Positions 44,091 to 54,892 of a stretch of DNA of 64,000 nucleotides are shown here, piece after piece; within the stretch, counting starts at the first letter, position 1; every line of letters starts with the position of its first letter. The stretch comes from Brevibacillus gelatini. GTDB taxonomy: Bacteria > Bacillota > Bacilli > Brevibacillales > Brevibacillaceae. Location of the stretch: contig NZ_RHHS01000006.1 in assembly GCF_003710935.1 (NCBI RefSeq), positions 26,548 through 90,547 of the forward strand, read 5' to 3'. A model generated the notes under the pieces. That model was not told where the DNA came from. It did no database searches and saw only the letters and a list, made by a program, of their open reading frames with translations. The position numbers and the translations under genes are program-made.

Positions 44091-45839
44091 TCAGGTCGTG
44101 CCCAGGGTGTTTTGCGCTGGCAAATAGCCATTTGCGCTTCTGCTCGGCCGCAGTGCCAGTGGTCCAAGGTAATGCGCCCGAATTTCCTCCAGTGTCTTTT
44201 GCGCAGGCTGGACAAATTCGCGATCCCAGTCTTCCGGCGGCGATTCGAGCGAGACGCCTTTTTCGTTGAGAATCTCGAACAGTTCTTTGTCAGCCTGCGT
44301 AGGAATCCACCAGGTGTAGACGGGATTGGTTTTGCCTTTTACCAGCGACACCAGGAGGAACTTCAAATATTCCGCTGTGGAGAGCGGGCCGAAGTTTACC
44401 GCAGATTCCGGTCCGGGAGCAGGGTATTGCCGCGGATAGCGCAGCGGTCCGTAGTGGATGGAAATGCCCAAAAAGCCGACGGGCGGGATATTGTTTCCGT
44501 AACCGGGGAGCGAAAACGGCAGGTCGGCAGCGAAATGCAGGCGCACGATGACCGAGTTGATGAATTGCCGCTCGAAGAAATTTTCCTTTTGCCAGATGCC
44601 CAGATCGCGGGCGATCGTATCCCAGTAGATGATCGAGGTGTTGTGCGCCAGCCAGAAGGCAGAGGACATCGCTTCAAACGTCTTGAAAAATTCATCGTCG
44701 TGCTCGTTGAACGGGTCGATCAAGTCATACCATTTGAAATAGCCGTGCTTTTTGCGCCATTTTTGGGCGATCAGCAAAAAATCAATCAGGCGCTGCAGGC
44801 GCGGCTCTGGGCTTTGCCGGTTGCTGGCAAACAGGTGGGTCGCTTCCAGCAGATCGGCCGTGAAGTTGCCGTTGACGAAATCCCAGTAATTCACTTCTTG
44901 GGCCTGGGAGCGTTGCTCGTCGATCCGCTTTGTTTCCATCTCCCAGTGGGCGAATGTCGTGACGTCCATTCCGAAGTACAGCTCTGACGGCAGCAGGTCG
45001 TCAAACAGGTTGAATCGGTACGGGCTGGTTTGCTGAAACCATGTTTTGATGAAGGCGAGCCGGGCAGAAGGCGGAACGACAATCGCTCTTTCCAAATAGC
45101 TTGTATGCGCCATATCGGCCTGAAACTGTTCCAGCGTTGTAGCGCCTTCGGTAAAAGGAGACGAGGAGGCCAAAAAGTCAACGCCGTCCTCGTCATGGTC
45201 GTATTGCACGAGGATGTGTGCAAAGCTGGTTTTGGCCAGCGGAGCGAGGACGAGCTGGCGCAAGCGGTGAGGGCTGCCGTCGTCGATGGCTCCGATGATG
45301 ACGACAGGCTTGTCGGCTTCGCCATTGAACGAGATCGAGCCGTTGTCCTGGACGATGAGCTTGTGCTGGCAGCGGACATTGATGGAGGTGCCGGCCTCGA
45401 AGCTGACACAGACGCCGGCAGGAATGATCGCGTCTTCGGGACCGATCAGGTAAGGGCCGTCTTTGGCCGTAAACACGCGGTTGCTGTCAATCGTGCCGCT
45501 CAGGCGAACGTATTTGTCGACATGCAGCTGGCAGGTGTGCTGCGGGTCAGGGTCTGGCCCAATCGTCAGCTTGATGTAGTAGAAGCCGTCTTCGCGGGGG
45601 AAAAAGGGCAGGATGATGGTGCCATCGGAAGCAAAGCGGGCCTCACTCAGCTTTGTTCCGTGTACGTCATACACTTCAATGGCAGAGGATGGGTGTGTCA
45701 AATTGCTGATATGGATTTCTACCGCCTCTTCTGCGGTGAGAAAGAGTTTGTACATTTCGATATGAGGATCGAGGCCTGGTGACGCCTTGCGGATGGGCTT
45801 GGCTGTTTCCAGCATGGATACGGAAGCAAAAGGATTCAT
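44091..45839 (-). CDS. Large hypothetical protein, 582 aa
   Basis: No signal peptide or membrane helix is visible. The first 230 residues are beta-rich (YKLFLTAEEAVEIHISNLTH, FYYIKLTIGPDPDPQHTCQL, KLIVQDNGSISFNGEADKPV), suggesting one or two jelly-roll or beta-helix-like domains. The second half is helical and aromatic-rich (LQRLIDFLLIAQKWRKKHGY, EFFKTFEAMSSAFWLAHN) and ends with a segment containing PVYTWWIPTQADKELFEIL. I know no family for it. The ATG at 45839 follows AGGAG ten bases upstream. It is a single gene convergent with speD; its core-like codon use argues against recent transfer. Confidence 0.75.
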   Translation of the reverse strand: MNPFASVSMLETAKPIRKASPGLDPHIEMYKLFLTAEEAVEIHISNLTHPSSAIEVYDVHGTKLSEARFASDGTIILPFFPREDGFYYIKLTIGPDPDPQHTCQLHVDKYVRLSGTIDSNRVFTAKDGPYLIGPEDAIIPAGVCVSFEAGTSINVRCQHKLIVQDNGSISFNGEADKPVVIIGAIDDGSPHRLRQLVLAPLAKTSFAHILVQYDHDEDGVDFLASSSPFTEGATTLEQFQADMAHTSYLERAIVVPPSARLAFIKTWFQQTSPYRFNLFDDLLPSELYFGMDVTTFAHWEMETKRIDEQRSQAQEVNYWDFVNGNFTADLLEATHLFASNRQSPEPRLQRLIDFLLIAQKWRKKHGYFKWYDLIDPFNEHDDEFFKTFEAMSSAFWLAHNTSIIYWDTIARDLGIWQKENFFERQFINSVIVRLHFAADLPFSLPGYGNNIPPVGFLGISIHYGPLRYPRQYPAPGPESAVNFGPLSTAEYLKFLLVSLVKGKTNPVYTWWIPTQADKELFEILNEKGVSLESPPEDWDREFVQPAQKTLEEIRAHYLGPLALRPSRSANGYLPAQNTLGTT

Positions 45840-46020
45840 GAAACGCCGACTCCTGTACGAAAAGTTCAATCATATGCAGGTGAATATTCCATATAGTAGT
45901 ATGATACGCGCAAATTTGTAAAAAGTTTTGACTGACAGAGTATTTTGGACTGGAGGTCGGCACGAAAAAGAGGTCAGGAAAGTTAGCTGTTGTCAAGTGC
46001 TTGCGCGGAAGCAATATGGC

Positions 46021-46048
46021 TTGGAACTGGGCGAAATTCCGTTATACT
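46021..46048 (+). promoter_or_regulatory. Promoter of the amidase gene
   Basis: TTGGAA at 46021 and TATACT at 46043 with a 16-base spacer, 54 bases before the start codon. Confidence 0.65.
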
Positions 46049-46101
46049 AGCATATAAGAGCGAGCAGAGTTTGAACGTATGGGAAGGATGGGGGATGGAA
46101 G

Positions 46102-46899
46102 ATGAAAGTAGCGATTGCACAACTGACAGCGACGATGGACAAGGGCCTGAATTTGCAAAAAGCACAAGACTATATCGCCAGAGCCAAAAAAGCCGGGGCA
46201 GACTTTGTCATTTTGCCCGAGATGTACAGCACTCCTGCCACGCCGAAGTCGGGAGTGACACCAGCGGAGGTAGCGGAAAAACTGGACGGCCCGTTTGTTG
46301 CCGGACTGGCGGAAGCGGCGAAACAGCATGGCATTTACGTGGTGTGCGGCGTGTTTGAATCGATTGAAGGGGATGAAAATCGCGCCTACAATACGACAGT
46401 CTTTCTCAATCGAGAGGGCGAGCTGATTCACGCCTACCGCAAGACACATTTGTACGACGCTTTTTCCTATATCGAATCAGATTTTATTGCGCCTGGCGAC
46501 AATCCGTATCGCGCAGTGGAAACGGAGTTTGGCAAAATCGGGCTGATGGTCTGCTACGAGGTGCGCTTCCCGGAAATCGCGCGGCAGTTTGCCCTGCAAG
46601 GAGCGGACATTTTGTTCGTACCCGCTGGCTGGGTAGCGGGCGCGATGAAGGAGGATCATTGGGAGACGCTGGTTCGCGCGCGGGCGATCGAAAACACGAT
46701 GTTTGTATGCGCGGCTGACCAGGTTGGAAACATTTTTGCGGGACGCAGCATGATCGTCGATCCGATGGGCGTCGTCGTTGCCAGTGCGGGAGAAGAAGAA
46801 ACTTTGCTGGTAACGGAATTGGATCTGGAGCGGATTCAACGCGTGCGCGGCAAGCTGCCGAGTGTAGCCAACCGCCGGGCGGAACTGTACACCAATTAA
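46102..46899 (+). CDS. Carbon-nitrogen hydrolase (nitrilase superfamily amidase)
   Basis: A 265-aa cytoplasmic amidase with the invariant Glu-Lys-Cys triad: E40 (FVILPEMYSTP), K114 (YRKTHLYDAF) and C151 (MVCYEVRFPE). The short length and the sequence around the triad resemble omega-amidase/Nit2 and B. subtilis YkrU-MtnU-like enzymes that hydrolyse alpha-keto acid amides, for example ketoglutaramate or ketomethylthiobutyramide amides. The exact substrate is uncertain. It is a single gene with its own promoter and terminator. The ribosome binding site GGATGG-GGGATGGAAG is close to the ATG. Confidence 0.9.
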   Translation: MKVAIAQLTATMDKGLNLQKAQDYIARAKKAGADFVILPEMYSTPATPKSGVTPAEVAEKLDGPFVAGLAEAAKQHGIYVVCGVFESIEGDENRAYNTTVFLNREGELIHAYRKTHLYDAFSYIESDFIAPGDNPYRAVETEFGKIGLMVCYEVRFPEIARQFALQGADILFVPAGWVAGAMKEDHWETLVRARAIENTMFVCAADQVGNIFAGRSMIVDPMGVVVASAGEEETLLVTELDLERIQRVRGKLPSVANRRAELYTN

Positions 46900-46922
46900 A
46901 TACATGGGATTTTGGCAAAAAA

Positions 46923-46963
46923 GCAGTCAGTCGCCCCGCTTGTGCAAACGGGCGGCTGACTGT
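46923..46963 (+). terminator. Terminator after the amidase gene
   Basis: CAGTCAGTCGCCCCG pairs with CGGGCGGCTGACTG, then a moderately T-rich run. Confidence 0.75.
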
Positions 46964-47091
46964 ATTTTGTTTGGGAAAAAGGAAGTGGCCAGGCACTTTT
47001 TTGTTTTTTCGTCATAGGATTATAGTACATATCATTCATCTTTCGAGCCCTTATGAAAGCGTTACTATCATGAGAAAGGAAGTGTGTGCGA

Positions 47092-47340
47092 ATGTTCTGG
47101 TTCGTATGGGCTGTCGTCGGCGTCGTTGTCTGGTGGGCAATGAACATGATCTTGACAGGAAAAGCGGCAGGAACAAACTGGTGGGCTTCGCTCATCGCTG
47201 CGCTTCTGGGCAGCTGGCTTGGAGATTTGGTATTGGGCGATTGGCTGTGGATGTGGGCTGGCTTCAACGTCATTGCCGGGGTGATCGGAGCGGCTTTGCT
47301 CACCTGGCTGTGGCATCTGATCTCCAAACAAACCAAATAG
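47092..47340 (+). CDS. GlsB/YeaQ/YmgE-type small membrane protein
   Basis: An 82-aa integral membrane protein with three helices. The small, glycine-rich pattern (SLIAALLGSWLGDLVLG, FNVIAGVIGAALLTWLWHLI) belongs to the transglycosylase-associated/GlsB family, whose members are linked to envelope stress, mechanism unknown. The C-terminus is basic (SKQTK). The ATG at 47092 is nine bases after AAAGGAAG; the GTG six bases upstream is too close. Own terminator follows. Confidence 0.85.
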   Translation: MFWFVWAVVGVVVWWAMNMILTGKAAGTNWWASLIAALLGSWLGDLVLGDWLWMWAGFNVIAGVIGAALLTWLWHLISKQTK

Positions 47341-47369
47341 TACACACGACACACTTAGGCAAAAAGCAG

Positions 47370-47401
47370 AAAGGAATCGTCCCGGCGGCGGTTCCTTTTT
47401 T
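47370..47401 (+). terminator. Terminator
   Basis: AAAGGAA.CG / CGGTTCCTTT stem followed by seven T. Confidence 0.8.
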
Positions 47402-47441
47402 TCGTGCAGAGTTCGAGACGGCCTTTTTTTACAATTCTTAC

Positions 47442-47471
47442 TTGACCAGTAGGTATTGTCGGTAATATAAC
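47442..47471 (+). promoter_or_regulatory. Promoter of the cystine carrier gene
   Basis: TTGACC at 47442 and TATAAC at 47466 with an 18-base spacer. Confidence 0.6.
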
Positions 47472-47530
47472 TATATGTAGACTGACAAAGAGAAACAGTA
47501 CGAGTTCAGAGGAGAAAGGGAGAGAAAAAT

Positions 47531-48919
47531 ATGTCAACGCTACTTACGATTCTCAACATCATTTTCATGCTCATATTCATTGGCGGCTTGTACGCCATGC
47601 AGAAGAAACATGTCTCTTTTTCCAAACGGGTATTTGTCGGTCTCGGAATCGGGATTGTTTTCGGACTCATCCTGCAATTCGTCTACGGAGCCAAATCAGA
47701 CGTCCTGAAAGACTCAATCGAGTGGTACAACATCGTGGGTAAAGGCTACGTGAAGCTGCTGCAAATGATCGTCATGCCGCTGGTGTTCATCTCGATTGTT
47801 GCCGCTTTTACCAAAATGAAGCTGGCCAACAACATCGGCAAAATCAGCTCGCTGATTATCGGGCTTTTGGTCGGCACGACAGCGATTGCCGCTGCCATCG
47901 GGATCGCCTCCACGTTTGCCTTCCATCTGGACGGCAGCCAGTTCCAGCAGGGAGAAGCGGAATCGGCGCGCATTGAACAGGTAGAGCAACGGCTGGGCGA
48001 CATTCAAAACATGACGTTGCCCGCAAAAATTTTGGAGCTGCTTCCGGCCAATCCGTTCCTCGATCTGACGGGAGAGCGGGCTACCTCTACGATTGCGGTT
48101 GTCATATTCTCTGCGATTATCGGGATCGCGTATCTCGGCGTGAAAAAGAAAAGTCCTGAACAATCGGAATTGTTCGCAAAAATCGTCGACGCGCTGCACG
48201 CCATCATCATGCGTGTGGTGACGCTGATTTTGCGCCTGACGCCTTACGGGGTGCTGGCGATCATGACGCGCGTAGCTGCGACGAGCGACTACAATGCGAT
48301 CTGGCAGCTCGGCAAGTTCGTCATCGCTTCGTACGTGGCACTGGTGCTCATGTTTGTCGTGCATCTTTTGATGCTGGCTTTTGCCGGACTGAACCCGATC
48401 ACGTACTTGAAAAAGGCGTTTCCTGTCCTGACCTTCGCTTTTACCTCCCGCACGAGTGCTGGGACATTGCCACTGAACGTGAAAACACAGACGCAAGACA
48501 TGGGTGTGCCTGAAGGAATCGCCAACTTTGCCGGCTCCTTCGGTCTGTCGATTGGCCAAAATGGCTGCGCGGGCACGTATCCCGCGATGCTGGCCGTCAT
48601 GGTAGCGCCAATGGCCGGGGTTGATCCGCTGACGCCTTCGTTCATCCTGACGCTGATCGTCGTGGTTGCCCTCAGTTCCTTCGGGGTTGCCGGAGTAGGG
48701 GGCGGAGCGACTTTTGCAGCGCTGCTCGTTCTGTCGACGATGAACCTGCCGGTCGCAATTGTCGGGCTGCTCATCTCCGTGGAGCCGCTGATCGACATGG
48801 GCCGCACAGCGCTCAACGTGAGCGGCAGCATGACGGCCGGGCTGTTGACGAGCCGGGCGACGAAAGAGCTGGATACAAAAGTGTTCAACGGAGTTCAGCA
48901 GCAGTCTGTGACGGTGTAA
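47531..48919 (+). CDS. tcyP: L-cystine sodium symporter TcyP
   Basis: A 462-aa carrier of the dicarboxylate/amino acid:cation symporter family. N-terminal sequence LIFIGGLYAMQKKHVSFSKR and GIGIVFGLILQFVYGAKSD are those of TcyP (YhcL), the cystine-specific branch. The serine-rich re-entrant hairpin appears as FTSRTSAGTLPLNVKTQ, and the transport-site helix as NGCAGTYPAMLA; the last conserved segment is the NVSGSMTAG motif in helix 8. It brings cystine into the cell as a sulfur source. Monocistronic with promoter and terminator; a CymR-type control would be expected, but I could not confirm a site. Confidence 0.92.
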   Translation: MSTLLTILNIIFMLIFIGGLYAMQKKHVSFSKRVFVGLGIGIVFGLILQFVYGAKSDVLKDSIEWYNIVGKGYVKLLQMIVMPLVFISIVAAFTKMKLANNIGKISSLIIGLLVGTTAIAAAIGIASTFAFHLDGSQFQQGEAESARIEQVEQRLGDIQNMTLPAKILELLPANPFLDLTGERATSTIAVVIFSAIIGIAYLGVKKKSPEQSELFAKIVDALHAIIMRVVTLILRLTPYGVLAIMTRVAATSDYNAIWQLGKFVIASYVALVLMFVVHLLMLAFAGLNPITYLKKAFPVLTFAFTSRTSAGTLPLNVKTQTQDMGVPEGIANFAGSFGLSIGQNGCAGTYPAMLAVMVAPMAGVDPLTPSFILTLIVVVALSSFGVAGVGGGATFAALLVLSTMNLPVAIVGLLISVEPLIDMGRTALNVSGSMTAGLLTSRATKELDTKVFNGVQQQSVTV

Positions 48920-48939
48920 CACGAAAAGACGCGAAAAAC

Positions 48940-48990
48940 AGACCCGGCCGTTCTGCCTGTCCGGCAGGAGCAGCCGGGTTTGTTGTCTTT
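48940..48990 (+). terminator. Terminator after tcyP
   Basis: ACCCGGC / GCCGGGT outer stem enclosing a second GCC/GGC hairpin, followed by TTTGTTGTCTTTT. Confidence 0.75.
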
Positions 48991-49013
48991 TGCTGGAACG
49001 AGACTTTAGGCAA

Positions 49014-49058
49014 GCAACAAACAGGCTGTACCGTCTTCGTCTGACAGGTACAGCCTGC
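49014..49058 (-). terminator. Terminator of the oligopeptide-binding gene
   Basis: On the minus strand CAGGCTGTACC and GGTACAGCCTG pair across a 13-base loop, then TTTGTTG. Confidence 0.8.
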
Positions 49059-49076
49059 TGTATGCGTATGACGTGG

Positions 49077-50717
49077 TTACTGCGTCACCACCGACGTGTG
49101 CTTGAAGTACGCGCCCCCGAGCGGGAAGATGATGAAGTCTTTCACCCGGTCATTTTTCACGTACGGGTTTCCGCGGAAGTTGATCGGTGCAAGCGGCATT
49201 TCGTCCATCAGGATGGTTTCGGCCTCGAGCAAAATTTGCTTGCGCTTTTCCAGATCAGGCTCGTGGTAGCTCTTGTCGATCAGCTCCTTGAACTTGGCGT
49301 TCTCCCAATCCGGGTGGTTGTTGCCGCCTGTCTTGTCGCGGAACATTTCCAGGAAGTTGATCGGATCGTTGAAGTCAGCACCCCACTGGAAGCGGATCAG
49401 GTCAAAATTGGCCTGGGAGCGCAAGTCGCGGTACACTTTCAGCTCTGCATTGTACAGCTTGACATCGACGCCGAGCACTTTTTTCCACTGGTCCTGCAAA
49501 GCTTCCGCCACTTTTTTGTTCGTGTCGGTCGTGTCGTACGTGTAGGTGACGGTCGGGAAGGAAGTCAGGCCAAGCTCCTGCATCCCTTCTGCCAAAAGCT
49601 GCTTCGCCTTTTCGGCGTCCTCCTTGAAGTAGCCGTCCGGCTTCAAGCCCATCGAGGTCGGCACCCATCCGTAAGCGGCCGGTACGCCGGTTTGCAGGAT
49701 GTTGTCGATGATTTCCTGGCGGTTGATGGCATAGGAAAAGGCTTGTCTGATCTTTTTGTTGTTGAAAGGCGGCTTGTTCGTGTTGAACACGACGGATTGC
49801 GTGCCGGGATTGTCTGCCACCATCAGCTTGCCTGCATCCTTCAGAGACTGGATGGCATCTGGCGGCAGCGTGGAGGCCGGGTAGCCGCCCCAGTCAATAT
49901 CGCCGTTTTCAAACATGGAGAAAGCCGTGTTGTTGTCTTCGATCATCGAGATTTCCAGGCGGTCGAGCTTCACGTTGTCCTTGTCCCAGTAGTGCGGGTT
50001 TTTGGTGAAGACGATCTTGCTTTTGTGCTCCCAGGTGTCCATGATGAACGGCCCGTTGCCCACGATCGTTTTCGCTTCGGCCGCCCAGTGCGGGTTGCCC
50101 TCCACTGTCTTTTGGTGCAGCGGGAAGAGCGTCGGGAAAAAGGTCAGCTCACGGAAAAACGGCGTAGGCGCTTTCAGGCTGAATTCAACGGTGTAGTCGT
50201 CGAGTGCTTTTACTCCTACGTCCTCGGCTTTTCCTTTCCCTGTATTGTATTCCTCTCCCCCTTTAATGTAGTAAAGCTGATAGGCGTACTCGGACGCTGT
50301 CTGCGGATCGAGGTTGCGTTTGATCGCGTAGACGAAGTCGTGGGCGGTGACAGGATCGCCGTTGCTCCACTTGGCGTCTTTGCGGATTTTGAACGTGTAG
50401 TTCATGTAGTCCGGCGTGTTGGTGAAGCTTTCTGCGGTGGCGTTGGTCAGTTGTCCGTTCAGGTCGTAGCTGGTCAAGCCTTCAAAAGCAGCGTAAATCA
50501 TGTCAAACGAATCGGCGTCAACCGCAATGCCAGGGTCCATGGAAGGCGGTTCGCTGTTGATGCTCCAGCGCAGCACCATCGGTTCTGTCTTTGTCGCCTC
50601 TGTCGGTGCGGCGGATGATTGGTCCTTGGGTTGGGAAGTGGTTGTCGAGTTCGTACAGCCTGTGATTACCCCGAACAGCAAGGTAAGACAGGTTGCCAGT
50701 GCAATGCCCTTTTTCAT
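49077..50717 (-). CDS. oppA: Oligopeptide ABC transporter substrate-binding lipoprotein
   Basis: A 546-aa class II solute-binding protein (SBP family 5). The signal peptide ends FGVITGCTNS with lipidated C21. The mature protein shows the OppA pattern: LRWSINSEPPSMDPGIAVDA, YTFKIRKDAKWSNGDPVTAHDFVYAIKR (the family signature, split here by its loop), and near the end PLAPINFRGNPYVKNDRVKD. It captures peptides outside the membrane for an Opp-type permease. No permease or ATPase gene is adjacent, so it is an orphan binding protein and may deliver to a distant Opp system or act in signalling. The ATG at 50717 follows GGGGG; another ATG two codons upstream overlaps that site. Confidence 0.9.
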   Translation of the reverse strand: MKKGIALATCLTLLFGVITGCTNSTTTSQPKDQSSAAPTEATKTEPMVLRWSINSEPPSMDPGIAVDADSFDMIYAAFEGLTSYDLNGQLTNATAESFTNTPDYMNYTFKIRKDAKWSNGDPVTAHDFVYAIKRNLDPQTASEYAYQLYYIKGGEEYNTGKGKAEDVGVKALDDYTVEFSLKAPTPFFRELTFFPTLFPLHQKTVEGNPHWAAEAKTIVGNGPFIMDTWEHKSKIVFTKNPHYWDKDNVKLDRLEISMIEDNNTAFSMFENGDIDWGGYPASTLPPDAIQSLKDAGKLMVADNPGTQSVVFNTNKPPFNNKKIRQAFSYAINRQEIIDNILQTGVPAAYGWVPTSMGLKPDGYFKEDAEKAKQLLAEGMQELGLTSFPTVTYTYDTTDTNKKVAEALQDQWKKVLGVDVKLYNAELKVYRDLRSQANFDLIRFQWGADFNDPINFLEMFRDKTGGNNHPDWENAKFKELIDKSYHEPDLEKRKQILLEAETILMDEMPLAPINFRGNPYVKNDRVKDFIIFPLGGAYFKHTSVVTQ

Positions 50718-52583
<1,866 letters not shown>

Positions 52584-52633
52584 ACGATCACCTGACAAAG
52601 CAAAGGGGACCGTTTTGCTGCAACTGAATAACA

Positions 52634-52670
52634 AGAAAGCAGCCACTCGCATGGGTGGTTGCTTTTTTTA
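52634..52670 (+). terminator. Terminator after the protease gene
   Basis: AAGCAGCCAC / GTGGTTGCTT with a short loop and seven T. Confidence 0.88.
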
Positions 52671-52883
52671 TTTAGGCGCGGCATGACGGGGCTATCACGG
52701 CTTTCCGGGTTCGATCATGCAAGGTAACGCCCATTCAAGTCCAGGATCGGTTTTTCTGTTTGTCATTTTGGGGTGAAAGGAAGGGGGGAAAGTTCCGATA
52801 AATGGAAAAGGCTCCCTGTACAATAATATGGGAAATTTGTATTATTCAGGATGTTGATAAAACGAAGAAGGCGGTACAAAGCT

Positions 52884-53483
52884 ATGGAGCATATGGATGA
52901 AAAGATACTGGCCCTATTGAATGAATCGGAAAAAACGAGCGTTCCCCTTAACATTTGCACCGGACCAGTCAGGGTGGGAAGCCGCTTTTACGAGTTTGAA
53001 CAGCAAGCATTTTGGGACAACAAGCTTTGCCTGTACATCCCAAAAGATTTTGCGGACATGCCCGAGCATTTGCGGGCGATCAAATATCCGTACCAGCAGC
53101 GGCCGCAGATCATCAAATGTGATGAGACGGGCGCCATCAATATTACGTTGAGCAGGGTCGAGCAAGACTTGCAGGACCAGTGGGTCAAAGAACTGACGGC
53201 AGGAATGAAAGCGACGATCAAAAGGGCGAATCCAGCAAATGTCTTCTATACAGAAGGGGGAGAAATGGTCGGAGAAAAGCAGGTTGGCTACTTCGACTTT
53301 AAAAGCCCGGCACTGGACGGCTTTTTGTATCACCTCATGTTTTTCCTTGCCTTGGAAGGAAAAATGGTCATGGGGACGTTTTGCTGCCCGTTTGCCGAGT
53401 ATGAAGAGTGGCGGGAGATTGCCTTTCAGGTCATGAGAACCGTAAGCGTAACGGAAGAGAACAAAGGAGAGGAGCAAGGATGA
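52884..53483 (+). CDS. DcrB/DUF1795-like protein, possible spike-effector adaptor
   Basis: A 199-aa cytoplasmic protein with no signal peptide. Residues 45-190 (LCLYIPKDFADM, GAINITLSRVEQDLQDQWV, VGYFDFKSPALDGFLYHLMF, GKMVMGTFCCPFAEYEEWRE) follow the strand and helix order of the Mog1/PsbP-like DUF1795 fold. That fold includes the Eag chaperones that load toxin-bearing VgrG or PAAR proteins in type VI secretion. The match is by pattern only and needs checking. It is the first gene of the spike operon and its stop overlaps the start of the VgrG-like gene (ATGA), fitting a chaperone or adaptor role. The start is ATG 52884, nine bases after AAGGCGG. Confidence 0.6.
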   Translation: MEHMDEKILALLNESEKTSVPLNICTGPVRVGSRFYEFEQQAFWDNKLCLYIPKDFADMPEHLRAIKYPYQQRPQIIKCDETGAINITLSRVEQDLQDQWVKELTAGMKATIKRANPANVFYTEGGEMVGEKQVGYFDFKSPALDGFLYHLMFFLALEGKMVMGTFCCPFAEYEEWREIAFQVMRTVSVTEENKGEEQG

Positions 53484-54892
53484 GCCAATCTGTCCATACG
53501 TATACCGACATTTTCGTCTCGCCCTATCCATTTGAAACCATTACACAATTGCACCTGATTAAACAGATGAACGATCATATCAAGCTCACGGTAAGCGGAA
53601 TCGTGCCCGAAGAAAAGCTGGACCAGTACGTCGAGCAGGCAGATGAGAATGAGAGCATAGAGGTGTCTGTTCAGGACGGGGCGCAAAAACGGGTGTTGTT
53701 TCAAGGCATCGTTACCAAACTGTCTGTCCGTGCCGTAAGAGGTGTGCGGTACATCGACATCGAGGCGTACAGCACGACTCTCCAGATGGATATGGCAAGG
53801 AAAACCCGTTCCTTCCAAAACAAGCACCTGGCTTATCGCGACCTGTTTGCCCAGATCACCGGAGCGTATGCTGGCGCCCAGGTGGTCGATGAAGCATCAG
53901 GCGGACGGAAGATCGGTGGCTTGCTGGTGCAATACAAGGAAACCGATTGGGCGTTTGCCAAGCGGCTGGCTTCTCATTTTCACGCGCCATTGGTGCCCGT
54001 CTGCACGCAAAAGGGGCTGAGGTATTTTGTCGGAATCCCGGACCTGGGCGAGCCGCAAAAGCTGGAGGAATACAATTACATCATTCAAAAAAATTTGAAG
54101 GAATACAAGCTGAAAACAGAAAACGACAAGCAGGATATTACGGAGCAAGACACCATCAGCTATGAAGTCACCAGCAACAAAATATTGGAATTGGGCAGCC
54201 CGGTTGCCTTCTTGCGGCGCACGCTTTACGTATACAGGGCCGAAACGAGGATCGAACACGGGATTCTGGTTCATCGATACGTCTTGCGCGATCAAAAAGG
54301 GCTAGGCTTTCCTACCTTGTTTCCCCCTGAATTGGCTGGATCTTCTTTGTTCGGCAAAGTATTGGATGTGGCCAAAGATACGGTAAAAGTGCATTTGCAC
54401 ATTGATAAAAAGCAGCCGGTTGAGGAAGCCATCTGGTTTGCCTACTCGACGGTCTACTCTTCCCCCGATGGCAGCGGCTGGTACTGCATGCCGGAAATCG
54501 GGGATGAGGTACGCCTGTACTTTCCTGATGCAAAGGAGCAGCATGCCTTTGCCGCAAGCTCGGTCGACCTGCTCTCCTCTGATCCGCAAAAGCGCAGCGA
54601 TCCCGCAGTCAAGAGCATCAGCACGAAATACGGCAAGCAAATCATTTTTCGGCCGGGAGCAATCGAGATTATTGGAAACGGCAAGCTGCTGATGCGCCTG
54701 ACAGATGCGGGCGGCATCGAGATCAACAGCGACAAGAAAATCACCCTCACTGCCCAGGAGGATATTGAAATCATCGGGGGCGACAAAGTGGTTATTCATG
54801 GAGAAGCAGGCGTAGACATGAAGCAGGCCGACGCTACCTTGAGCATCGTCGACGATGTGACGTTAAGCGGCGCGAAGGTAAATATCGAATGA
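53480..54892 (+). CDS. VgrG/gpD-like hub-spike protein without toxin
   Basis: A 470-aa protein with the architecture of contractile-tail spikes. Residues 1-295 form a phage late control D (gpD/gp27-like) hub: SPYPFETITQLHLIKQMND, LFQGIVTKLSVRAVRGVRYI, and the conserved QYKETDWAFAKRLASHFHAP. An OB-fold follows (LFGKVLDVAKDTVKVHLHID to GDEVRLYFPDA, about 300-385). The end is a repetitive beta-needle (GGIEINSDKKITLTAQEDIE, VVIHGEAGVDMK). Trimers would make the tip of a tail-like injector. Starts inside the preceding stop with AGGAG upstream and itself overlaps the next gene, so five genes are translated as a unit. Confidence 0.85.
   Translation: MSQSVHTYTDIFVSPYPFETITQLHLIKQMNDHIKLTVSGIVPEEKLDQYVEQADENESIEVSVQDGAQKRVLFQGIVTKLSVRAVRGVRYIDIEAYSTTLQMDMARKTRSFQNKHLAYRDLFAQITGAYAGAQVVDEASGGRKIGGLLVQYKETDWAFAKRLASHFHAPLVPVCTQKGLRYFVGIPDLGEPQKLEEYNYIIQKNLKEYKLKTENDKQDITEQDTISYEVTSNKILELGSPVAFLRRTLYVYRAETRIEHGILVHRYVLRDQKGLGFPTLFPPELAGSSLFGKVLDVAKDTVKVHLHIDKKQPVEEAIWFAYSTVYSSPDGSGWYCMPEIGDEVRLYFPDAKEQHAFAASSVDLLSSDPQKRSDPAVKSISTKYGKQIIFRPGAIEIIGNGKLLMRLTDAGGIEINSDKKITLTAQEDIEIIGGDKVVIHGEAGVDMKQADATLSIVDDVTLSGAKVNIE

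Noticed and set aside
47714..48922. A 402-codon minus-strand frame
   Set aside because: Antisense shadow of tcyP with histidine- and arginine-rich composition.
48990..50618. A 542-codon plus-strand frame
   Set aside because: Antisense to the oligopeptide-binding lipoprotein, which has a signal peptide, a lipobox and a family signature.
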